This document shows positions 22,014-32,800 of a stretch of DNA of 54,617 bases, in pieces; position 1 is the stretch's first letter; the number at the start of each line of letters is the position of its first letter. The notes below the pieces were generated by a model. The model saw only the letters and a program-made list of their open reading frames with translations, searched no databases and was not told the DNA's origin. Origin of the DNA: Saccoglossus kowalevskii. Lineage: Eukaryota; Hemichordata; Enteropneusta; Harrimaniidae. The stretch is from the NCBI RefSeq assembly GCF_000003605.2, contig NW_003136836.1, positions 141,279 through 195,895 of the forward strand, written 5' to 3'. The position numbers were made by a program, and so were the translations under genes.

Positions 22014-22690
22014 ATATTGTAAACGCCAGGACACGTGTATTATATGGAGGTAGACACAGATTCTAAACGAGCATACGTGTTATTGTATGAAAATTGTAAA
22101 CGAACACGTCTATTATATAGATGTAGACACAGATTCTAAACGAGCATACGTGTTATTGTATGAAAATTGTAAACGAACACGTCTATTATATAGAGGTAGA
22201 CACAGATTCTAAACGAGCATACGTGTTATTGTATGAAGATTGTAAACGGACACGTGTATTATATAGAGGTAGACACAGATTCTAAACGAGCATACGTGTT
22301 ATTGTATGAAAATTGTAAACGAACACGTCTATTATATAGATGTAGACACAGATTCTAAACGAGCATACGTGTTATTGTATGAAAATTGTAAACGGACACG
22401 TGTATTATACAGAGGTAGACACAGATTGTAAACGAGAATACGTGTTATTGTATGAAGCTTGTAAACGGACACGTGTATTATACAGAGGTCGTAGATGGAA
22501 CATTTGTTGAATGTATGAAAATGGTAAGTGGCCATATTTTTTTTATGATTTGGAGGTTGTAAACGGACACATTGGTTGGAGATTATAAAATGCCACACGT
22601 GTTATAAGACGAAAGTTGTGATTGGACATGCTATTACATGAAGATTGTAAACGGACACATTATCATCATCATCCGGGGATTGCAAACGGA
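22014..22690. repeat. 73-bp minisatellite
   Basis: A unit with TTGTAAACGAACACG, CTATTATATAGA, GTAGACACAGATTCTAAACG and AGCATACGTGTTATTGTAT recurs with an exact 73-bp period: GAAAATTG-type unit starts lie at 22089, 22162, 22235, 22308, 22381 and 22454, with one earlier copy from about 22014. Degenerate units continue to about 22690. Several units carry CACGTG within GACACGTGTATTA. Minus-strand ORFs here follow the repeat and are not taken as genes. Confidence 0.95.
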
Positions 22691-22759
22691 CACGCGTGTT
22701 ACTATATGTATGAAGAATGCATCTTATATTGTATCTAGTATAAGCTAATAGATTTGAAT

Positions 22760-23850
22760 TGTGATATGTGAGTTCTTCGCCCATTATTTACCGAACAACT
22801 GCCGATTGGGTTAGGTTCGAAGTCCGGAAGCTACTTCCATATTTGTGTGGCCTGTTAAGCTCAGTTTTTTCTTAGACCATTATTAGTGGTCCGAAGTTTT
22901 TCGAGCCACAGAGTGTGTATGTCTACCTTTTCTGTTCGCAGTCTGGAAAGTGGTCGGTCTACATTCAAAACCCGCCTCTGAATACGCAGTTGCAATCCTT
23001 GAAAATCACCAAATATTTTCTTTAAGCCTAAGAATCACCCCGGGAGCAGTACTTGTTAAGTTTCTTGGGGTGACAGGCACAGACGAAAGAAAGTGAGGTG
23101 ACAGCCGTTGGCGCCAAAAACTTGAAATCACCTGTCATCACCTGAAATCATTCCTCAACATGTACAACTGCAAGGAGACAACAGTAACTTTGTAAATAAT
23201 AATTATATTGGGATCCCGATTGCTGTGCCACCCTTGATATATTCACAGTATTGGCGATTCATTTCTTTTTAAAGTTTTAAATTAAATAAAAATATCTCGA
23301 ATTGTAGGTGTTAACGTGAAATCCCGTGAAACCGCGAATTTCTCGCGTTCACCCCAAATTTCGCAAAACTTTTTTTTCTCCAAGTTTGTTATTATTATAA
23401 TTACTCTGAAAAAGTCGCCACAACTGGACCAGTCTAATTGTATCCTATGTCTACCCTTTTTTTAAAAGTCGGACATTGTCCTCATTTATTTGTGTTAACA
23501 AAATGTCCCTCTGTGACATACGTCATACTAACCTGTATTCGCATCTGTGACGTTATTGTCCCCGTTTTGGGAAACAATGTCCATCTACATGTTACTTGTG
23601 GTATATACCGTATGTGTAATAAAATGGGTAAGTTGTGGGTAAACAGTGGTCAGCTTTTAATATGTCATGAATAGTGCCATGTTTGAGTATATAAATAAAA
23701 AAAACTGTCATTTGCTTTAGTGTGGCTGTGAAACGTGAAAAGTCATAATTGCAAAATGTAAATTGTATTTTTTTTTTTTTTTGCACGTGGTGCCTTTACG
23801 AACATTATTCGAGACGAATAAAATCCATTAAAACCACACTGTGGTCATGA
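22760..23850. other. Spacer without a supported gene
   Basis: Mixed-composition sequence. A GGTTCGAA at 22813 resembles a tRNA T-loop, but no cloverleaf surrounds it. Open frames near 23438 and 23592 are short and unflanked by convincing splice sites. Nothing else is recognised. Confidence 0.4.
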
Positions 23851-23898
23851 ATACTTGTCTCTTTGCTCATCTTCCTCACCACATATCCATTATTCAGC

Positions 23899-24214
23899 CT
23901 ATTACGACCACTGTAGAGGTCAGCGCACTCTTGTTTACGGGGTTTGCATACCGAATGTGGCGCTGCTATACAAATTACCCATGGGTGAAGTGGCGCAATG
24001 TGAACAACAAACGCGACATCGTAATCTATTTTCAGACGTTGTTTTGCATGGCAAAGGTGGTTTTTATATTCATATGCAAACAGAATACTTAAGTGAGTTA
24101 GTCGCCCGGTCGTTTGAAGGACACACTGCAGTTGCAAGTGTGATCCATTTGGTTCAGCTATCGAGAGTTAAACGTATTGGTAATTTCACTTCGGTCACAA
24201 GTTTGGGTAAGTTA
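23899..24214 (+). other. Possible exon of unknown identity within a 152-codon ORF
   Basis: The ORF 23855-24313 contains a splice-bounded core: a long pyrimidine-rich stretch ending ATTATTCAG near 23898 and a GGTAAGTT donor-like site near 24213. The frame encodes about 105 residues of balanced composition (for example VYGVCIPNVALLYKLPMGE, GGFYIHMQTEYLSELVAR). I do not recognise it and cannot connect it to a neighbouring exon. An antisense frame of 110 codons overlaps, so chance remains likely. It could be a decayed gene or transposon fragment. Confidence 0.2.
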
Positions 24215-24319
24215 TCGCGGAAAGAGTTGCATTTGCGCTCACCCCCTAACCCCAACTATAATCCCACCCCTACCGTTCAGCACCTCCAATTTAATTGTGA
24301 ATGCCCCACCTAAGAACGC

Positions 24320-26868
24320 CAATAGTTATTTAAAGGGGGAAATACACAAATGAATCGGAGGGTTCAGGTGAAGGTTAGGGATGGGGTGCAAAAGGAACTC
24401 GTTCCGTTATCGTAGTCATGTAGTTGTTTTACATGATCCGTACCCATACAAGCGGGCGGCCGACGTCACGTGATTTAATACAGACTTGCATGTATGTAAA
24501 CAATTCGACTCAGTCATCGCTCGTCAACGGGTACTGGTATCGGTTCGCTGATAGTAATTTTCGGAATGACAGCCTAAACTGCAATGGATGCCTGTGCTGC
24601 AACTGTATTCCACTTTCAAGTATATTTGCCATGTTTATACGTGTTGTTATTCCTGGCACGTTAACAGACCGTACGTCGCCGCGATGAGCATGGAGACAAC
24701 CTTCATGCTATTAAAGAGAAAGTGCCAGCATGTTATTTGTTCACGATAACCCGTTAAAAATAGACGATGTTGTCGTGGCGGTTGCTTTGACCATTTCGTG
24801 GTCATAGACTATTTACACGAAACTGTTCAAGGTCGTCATTGCCATATCACGACCAAATTTCACGGTAAAAGAATTTAATTGCCCCGAAAATTCGAAATAA
24901 TTGCTGAACTTTATTATCTACCAATTATTGTCAAGTTCACATGATTGACTATTGTTCAAACGATTGCGTGTATACGCTACCTATATAATAGGGACGTGTT
25001 TAACTCTCTGTCCGGATAAGTAAACAAATTGCATCGCGTAGAGGCGTAGCCGAGGCTCGGCAAGAAACGGCGACCTCGAATATGGTGTTGGATACATGTA
25101 TGTTCCATTGGAGCGGGGATCGTACAAAATCAACTAGTGTCAGAAAGTGTGATAGGATATTTGATTTGCGAATGTACGATACAATGGCTGTCGTCGTCGA
25201 GTCGCGTCATGTTCATCATAGGTCCCATGCGAACAGGAAACATCATCCAAACTGATCTGAAATTTCAACGCGCGCTGTACAAATTTGGGATTTGGAAATT
25301 AAAGGGCGGAAGTCGTCGCGCCGCGCATGTGCGACATTTGCGTATAAACATTGATTTTTCAACAATCCAATGCGCTATTCTAATGTAGTAGTAGGTGTTT
25401 GACCTGGGCGCAACGTGCGCTAATTACCACCGGTAACCCCTTTGATGCCTTCCAATCACCAAAGAAATTACGTGGTTAAAGCTGATTAACGTCTCAGTTT
25501 GTACTCGTTGGACTGTGCAACAGTGAAAGTCGCCATCTTTGTTCATATGAGTCCCATTTCTCGCGCATGCGTGGCGCGACGACCACCGCCCTTTAAATAA
25601 ATATGTCCGACGCTACTTCAGAACATGTGGCGAAAAAAGCGTTTGGATTTACATAATTTATCACTAGAAGTAGGATATACGCACGTTTGCCACAGTGATC
25701 AATAATCAACACCCATCAGAGGTTACTATTAGCAAATCTAAAATAAAATAAGCGGGAAATGGAGCCAGGATATATAACTTTAATATATCCTACGTTTTTT
25801 AACTGAAACAGCATAATTGTAACATATATTATGGTTTTAGCTCAGTTCGGGGGTGAAATTTCACATACTTGCAAAATGTAATCTGATAACCGAATGCTGA
25901 AACTGGCCCTTTCGCAGGCTCATTTGATCAAAGCTCGAGACATCAAAACATCGTGTGTATGTGCTATTCTATCGGGCGAGTTGCCCTGAGCTATTTTGGA
26001 TCTAACACTATGGCAACCAGTTAAAAGATTATTACAAAAGTTTAGTAAATCTCTAAATACAACCCGAAGCAAAATAGCACATATCAATCGTGATATTGTC
26101 CAATCGTTAAGTGCCTTTCATAAAGCAGTAACTCGACCCGGTCATTTGTGAATCAGACAATTACACTTGGGTTTTAATAAATTACGTCGCGAATAAGACC
26201 AACAAAGTACAACACCTCTGAAATACGCGTTTAAGTTTTTATTGTTTCTCGACCGTCTTCTTGAATAATAACATGAAGGAAAATGTGACGTCATTAATTT
26301 TGGCACTATCTGGAATGTTTTGTAGGAACAATGGTCGTATCTGTGACGTGCTTATCACGTGACCATAAATTATCCAATAGAGAAGGATGATTTCATCCCT
26401 GTGACGAGGTCACGGGGGGTCATGCCATAAGAAGTTCGTTCTGCTAAGTCGCGGCATTTCTATGTATCAGACCACGACAAGATTCATGAAAGTATTAATT
26501 ACATGTACTGTTATCAATGTAACTCATGAATCTCTTATGTGGGTCTCGCTCTATCGAAAAACACTTCATACCGTAGGGAATGTTTTCGTTATCCACAGTG
26601 ACGCACGTTATCGCCGATACCGTCAGCATATTTGAAGTATTCTACAATCATCACTTTCCGATAAAATCGGTTTTCCAAACTGAGACCCTGAACTTTGGGT
26701 CGTTACAGCGCCCTCATTCGGCCATGGAACGTGTTTAATCGTAGTAGGACTGCTTTTTTAAAGATATCCCCCGATACATCACATTCCGTAACATTTTGAA
26801 CATAATTCATAATTTGGTACCATCTTTATTTTTAACATACTGAATGACGTAATATTTATATTTTTCAG
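24320..26868. other. Spacer upstream of the DEG/ENaC gene
   Basis: It contains a GACGTCACGTG composite (CRE half plus E-box) at 24462-24472 and the TTAA-flanked element at 25299-25596. Otherwise there are scattered CpGs and no exon I can support. A promoter for the DEG/ENaC gene probably lies somewhere here, since the acceptor-like tttttcag at 26861-26868 suggests an upstream exon. Confidence 0.4.
25299..25596 (+). mobile_element. TTAA-flanked MITE, copy 2
   Basis: A 298-bp element between TTAA at 25299-25302 and 25593-25596. Its terminal inverted repeats run about 36 bp: TTAAAGGGCGGAAGTCGTCG at the left, and on the other strand TTAAAGGGCGGTGGTCGTCG, each followed by CGCC.CGCATG.GCGA. The interior shares blocks with copy 1 at 14243-14475. 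No transposase. Confidence 0.75.
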
Positions 26869-26896
26869 CTATAAAGGCGAAAAAATAGTTTTCAAG

Positions 26897-29800
26897 ATGG
26901 CCATCGGAGAACGAAAATTCCACCATTTTCACCACTTTTACAGGGCACTCTGGACTGTATTCTTGGTCATCATTGCGCTTATTTCGCTTATTGAAATTGT
27001 GTTCATCGTTACGACATACCTTAGCTATCCAAGTCGCACTGAAGTTGTCATGGTAACAAGAGAACAAGCACCATTCCCATCTGTTACAGTTTGTAATGTG
27101 AATAGATTACGCAGGTCTGCTGTAGCTAACAGCCAGTACGAGCAACTATTGTCATTGGATAGTCTGGGCTCTATTTCGCACTTGATGCCATATATGGGTG
27201 AGTACGTCAGACATGGCTCCCATACAGCTTTTGATATTGGACAGTCTGGGCTCTATTTCACACTTGATGCCATATATGGGTGAGTTCATCAGGCATAGCT
27301 CCCGTACAGCTATTGTTATTGGACAGTCTGGGCTCTATTTTGCATTTGATGCCATATATGGGTGAGTACGTCAGACATGGCTTACATACAGCTATTGTTA
27401 TTGGACAGTCTGGGCTCTATTTCGCACTTGATGCCATATATGGGTGAGTACGTCAGACATGGCTTACATACAGCTATTGTTATTGGACAGTCTGGGCTCT
27501 ATCTCGCACTTGATGCCATATATGGGTGAGTACGTCAGACATGGCTTACATACAGCTATTGTTATTGGACAGTCTGGGCTCTATCTCGCACTTGATGCCA
27601 TATACGGGTGAGTACGTCAGACATGGCTCTCGTACAGATATAGTCATTGGAGAGTCTGAGCTTTATCTCGCACTTGATGCCATATATGGGTGAGTTCGTC
27701 AGGCATAGCTCCCGTACAGCTATTGTTATTGGACAGTCTGGGCTATATTGCACTTGATGCCATATATGGATGAGTACGTCAGGCATGGCTTACATACAGC
27801 TATTGTTATTGGACAGTCTGGGCCCTATCTCGCACTTGGTGCCATATATGGGTGAGTACGTCAGACACGGCTTACATACAGCTATTGTCATTGGCTAGTC
27901 TGGGCTTTATCTCGCACTTGATGCCATATATGGGTGAGTACGTCAGACATGGCTTACATACAGCTATTGTTATTGGACAGTCTGGGCCCTATCTCGCACT
28001 TGATGCCATATATGGGTGGGTACGTCAGACACGGCTCCCATACAGCTATTGTCATTGGCTAGTCTGGGCGTTATCTCGCACTTGATGCCATATATGGGTG
28101 AGTTCGTCAGACATGGCTTACATACAGCTATTGTTATTGGACAGCCTGGGCCCTATCTCGCACTTGATGCCATATATGGGTGAGTTCGTCAGACATGGCT
28201 TACATACAGCTATTGTTATTGGACAGCCTGGGCCCTATCTCGCACTTGGTGCCATATATGGGTGAGTACCTCAGACATGGCTTCCGTACAGATATAGTCA
28301 TTGGAGAGTCTGGGCTGGACTCAGACTGGTCCATTACATCAGCTATGTGTAGGCTCATTCGTTTCACGATATTCAGGTGCACCAACTAACCACATTTGAA
28401 AACAACATTTTGGACGAAGCAAAATTAAAATATCATATGGCACTCCCCCAGCAAATGTTTTAATGAAGTAATAATAAAATTCACTCCATGAGAGGAAGAC
28501 ATCTCAACACTGCAACTGATGAAAATGCAACATATACGACCACAATTAGAATATTTGTTGGTTTCAAAGTCGCGTGATGTTTTTTGTCAGAGTACGTATT
28601 TAAGTCCGCCATGTTTTTGTACTCGTCTAGTATATCTATTCATGCAATAGCAGATAAACCAATAGTCTTCCAGATATTTATTTATCACGCCACTTTATGA
28701 CAGGCGAAATCGAGAAAATTATATACATTTTGACGCTGTTCTGTATATATTAAGCTGTGACCGTGCGCATCAGAACCAGCTTCGAACGAGCCTTCGGACG
28801 TTGATGACGTACTCCGATATAGTATCGCGCGCACCAGACATCTGTAAATAGACTATTAGATGATATTTTTCTGTCTATTATATAATTACATTTTATTTGT
28901 TTATGACACAGGTCCGTGTTTGAGTGGCGACTTCGAGTGTGGTGGCGAGTGTGTCAAATGGTACATGCAATGCAATGGTGTTGAGGAATGTAGGAACGGC
29001 GAAGACGAAATAAATTGTGCAAGTGACACAGGTGAGAAATGGGACAATGCGGAAAGAATACTACAGTAAATTTTTCTGTTCTGGATATTGTGAAATTCTT
29101 TTTAGGCGAAAAAAACTGATTTTGACAGGAAAATTCAGAAATATATTAAAAATAATTCATAATAACGAAATGTATTCCATATGCATATGATAATTTTCAT
29201 AATTACCGATCATAGAAAAAAACATCGTTTTATTCTTTATACCTTGCATTATGACTGAAAGAAGCTGAATTAAATTACAAATTATGTAATGTGTTCAACA
29301 ACTCGTGTATGAACAATGACTTTAATAAATATGATTTTAGTTGGTAAAAATACTATATTTTTCCCCATAAAAGAAAAGAATTTCACAATATCGAAAACGG
29401 AAGTCTTTGTCGTGGGGTTAAACTTAGGCGATGATATTAGAGACGTTCGTCATCCTCACTGTCTGGACATGCTTCACGTGTGTTTCAAAGTAAATGACAC
29501 CAGAAGTACTATTATGCTATTGGGTCAATTGCAATTCACTGCCTGTTGTTAGGATTTGATACCAATTTGATTAAAATCCGATTTATGTATAGGCTTCAAT
29601 TAAGGCGACTGAGATAATAACTCCAAGTAAAACAAAATAACAGTGTTTAAATAAACAAAAAGAACAATAAAACTATATAAAATTGAATTAAAAAAAGTAC
29701 ATCGGATTTTAATCAGATTAATTTTGTACTAGATACGCTAGATAGATTGCATTAGAATTGAACTACTAGTATATGGTCCAGTGACGTAGCCATAGAACTG

Positions 29801-32800
29801 AAGAATACGCACATGCGCAGTTAAGGAGACAACGTTCAAGGGCAGTGCAAGTTTCACACAAAAAGGAAAACATATTTAACATTTTATTCTCGTATAGTCT
29901 GCATCATTCGAATCACGTGTAAAATCACCATAATGCTCTATTCGAAGCGCCTTATTCGCACGCCACATGTAAAATCGTAATATAGGATACTGTATAATAC
30001 TTTATTTTATCTGGAATTATTTTTCGATAAAAATACATTTTGGCTGTTTTTTAAGAAGGTGATATTCACTTTCCTTCAGCGAAAACAGCGATGAATAAAT
30101 TAAAGTACACGCGTTGTACACGTGGCATGGGACCCATATTGCACACGACAATGTGTGACGACGGTGACCGGCGCGTCAACCTAGGCAATAACTAGCAATG
30201 GCGGTGCGTGCACCCTGTTTTCTATTAAATGTACACTATTCATTCGATTTTCTGTATTTAAGGCACAGTAAATGTCCGTGGTCGTTCGAATCTCGTCGTG
30301 CGTGTTTATATGTTTGCAATACGTTTGTTTTTGTTTGTAGTTATTCCGTATGGTGGTAGTCGTCTGAACTGCGACGGTGGTGACGCCGTATTTGCGTGCG
30401 ATAATTCAGAATGCGTTTCATCTGTACAGCAATGCGACTATTTTGACAACTGTGGAGATGGAAGTGACGAACGAAACTGCACATATTACGACCAGGGTAA
30501 GTATCAAATATACTGAATTCTGGTGCTCGTGGATCTCCCAGAGTACCAAGCGATAGAGTTGTTGTGGTAATGCGGATGTTGAGGGCGCACTGGTTTTTAA
30601 TTTTGCTTACGCCTTCCTAGCTGCATTGCGACACAAGGAATTGTTCAGTTTACAAAAAAATGCAAATTTTCTAATTTATGTCATCAAGGTAGATGCCTAC
30701 TTATGAATGCAAATACCCAGAATTTATTGATTTACCAATAAATATATGAATATTGACTTATTATTGAGATTGGGGGTCACCAGCTTAATGTTCGTGAAAA
30801 TGATTATATTATATTATAAAATGATTATATATTTTAGTCGATAGTGGCTATTTTGGCAGTATTATAACTGTTTTAACCATAGGTTTCTATCATGGCAGAG
30901 ATATTCTTCAATTGTAGTCAGGTGACATAGGAAATTTATATAAGACAAGTTTTTGAATATACGACACTGTAACACGCAAAAGAATGCTATTTTACGGTGT
31001 CTTGGGACAGTAGCTATATGATTGTACACAATACACTAATGATCATTGACCATACAATTTACCATACCAACTTTCTCGATAATTATGAGTAGGATTCTAT
31101 CTTAATTTCAGATTGTGGCAGTGATGGAGTGACCTGCTTTGAATCGGATACATCCTATTGTGTTCCTGCGGACTTGGTGTGCGATAGAATAAAACATTGC
31201 AGAACAAACGGAGAAGATGAAAATAACTGTGATTATCCCGACATTGGTAAGTACCTCGTTCATGTACGTATTCACCATAATAAGGCTGTTGGCGCAGTTA
31301 CCCTATCCAGTTTTCAACGCCGAGGGCGATGGAGTTGTGACTGGTTGAACCAAATTTAAATTTTGCATTACTGCCAGGTGCCAGCCTCCCAAGATTTAGG
31401 GCTGTCGGTGTCTTGCACTGTAATCATTTCAGCTGGGGGGGGGGGGTCATAGACTCTGGCGTCGCCCTCTAGAGAGGCTAGCTCGCATTATGGGAGAAAA
31501 CTTTTTATAATTATTTTATTTTGAGTTATAAAGGAATAATCTCATATAAACAATTGAAAAATTAACATGACATACTTTCAGTTCCATTTGAACCTCCTTA
31601 ATACGGACATTTTACTCACCACTCGACTGACACATCAAACTGAATCCAAAATATAAACATGTTTTTCATAGGTTCAAACGATTTGTTTTCGGCGAACTGG
31701 GAAGATTCTTATTTGCATCTCACCGACTCGGATGATTTTTATGAAGACTTTCGTGAGAACATTTATCGGGAACCAGTCTATGGCGACGATGGTAAACTGT
31801 CACTAATTAATACCCTGTTATTAAGTCGGTCATCGCGCGTGAATGACGTCATTGAGCAGACGGTGAAATTTAACACGGAAGAATTGAAGACCTTGGGTCA
31901 CCAATTTGAAGATATGCTGATAAAGTGTCAATACAATGGAGGGAAGTGTGGACATAGGTAATATATACATTTAATTTTGTTGGGTCATTATGTTTTTTTC
32001 AAATGTTGGGGAAACTTAATAGAGAAAAAATTTGACTGTGTCTTAACACTCGCCCATATTATTTTGATTGTTGTAGACTCGCCGTAGGAGGGCGCTTTTC
32101 TCGGATACGTCATCATCATATGTCTGTAACACACCTAACACCTAACAATGTTTACGACCGAGAAGCGAATAGTTGCAGTTCACATTTCCCCCACCCAGAG
32201 TTATGTGGGGGGGGGGGCAGAATTGTAATTGCATATTACAGCGTATGACATAATGGGAGTGTGTAAAAATATTTTGCTAACTGAGCAGTTACTGGGTTGG
32301 TGTGGCTTGTAATTTTCGAAAATAATGATAGATGATAATTTCGGGATACTCATCCACTAGAAGATTTGAACGACGCAATCTCCTCTAAGATATAGGGAAC
32401 GAGGCATTGTAGAAACTCGGGAAAAGTGGATTTATGGGGATTTTTTGTGGGAAAGAGAATTACTACAGGGTAAATTGTAGAAAAAATGATTTATTAAAAT
32501 CATTCACATATCATTAATATCACAAAAACAATATTCAAACATCACCTTGAAAAAAATGTTGCCCCAAACTAAAAACGTGCAGTCAAATAACAGCTTTCAT
32601 GGTTTTTTAATCGTCTCACTTCCAAGATGGTCAACTCACTATTAGTGCTGTTTTTTATTTCAGTGATTTTACAGTCTTCCAGGACAATAAACTTGGAAAC
32701 TGCTTTACGTTCAACAGCCCATCTCCCGTCAACGTGGCGGGCACTCAAAACGGTATGAATTGTTGATTTCTTTCCCCATTCAAAATAAACTAAATTGTTG

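Noticed and set aside
22332-22784. Minus-strand ORFs over the 73-bp repeat
   Set aside because: Frames follow the repeat and shift between units (73 is not divisible by three); no support for translation.
22800-22840. tRNA-like GGTTCGAAGTCC
   Set aside because: Only the T-loop-like bases are present; no acceptor, D-arm or anticodon arm can be folded around them.
23805-24137. 110-codon minus-strand ORF
   Set aside because: Overlaps the plus-strand 152-codon ORF; neither has a family match, and the minus frame lacks splice-like edges.
27147-28320. Array of regular repeats considered as CRISPR-like
   Set aside because: The 82-bp units are contiguous with no unique spacers, and the context is a eukaryotic intron.
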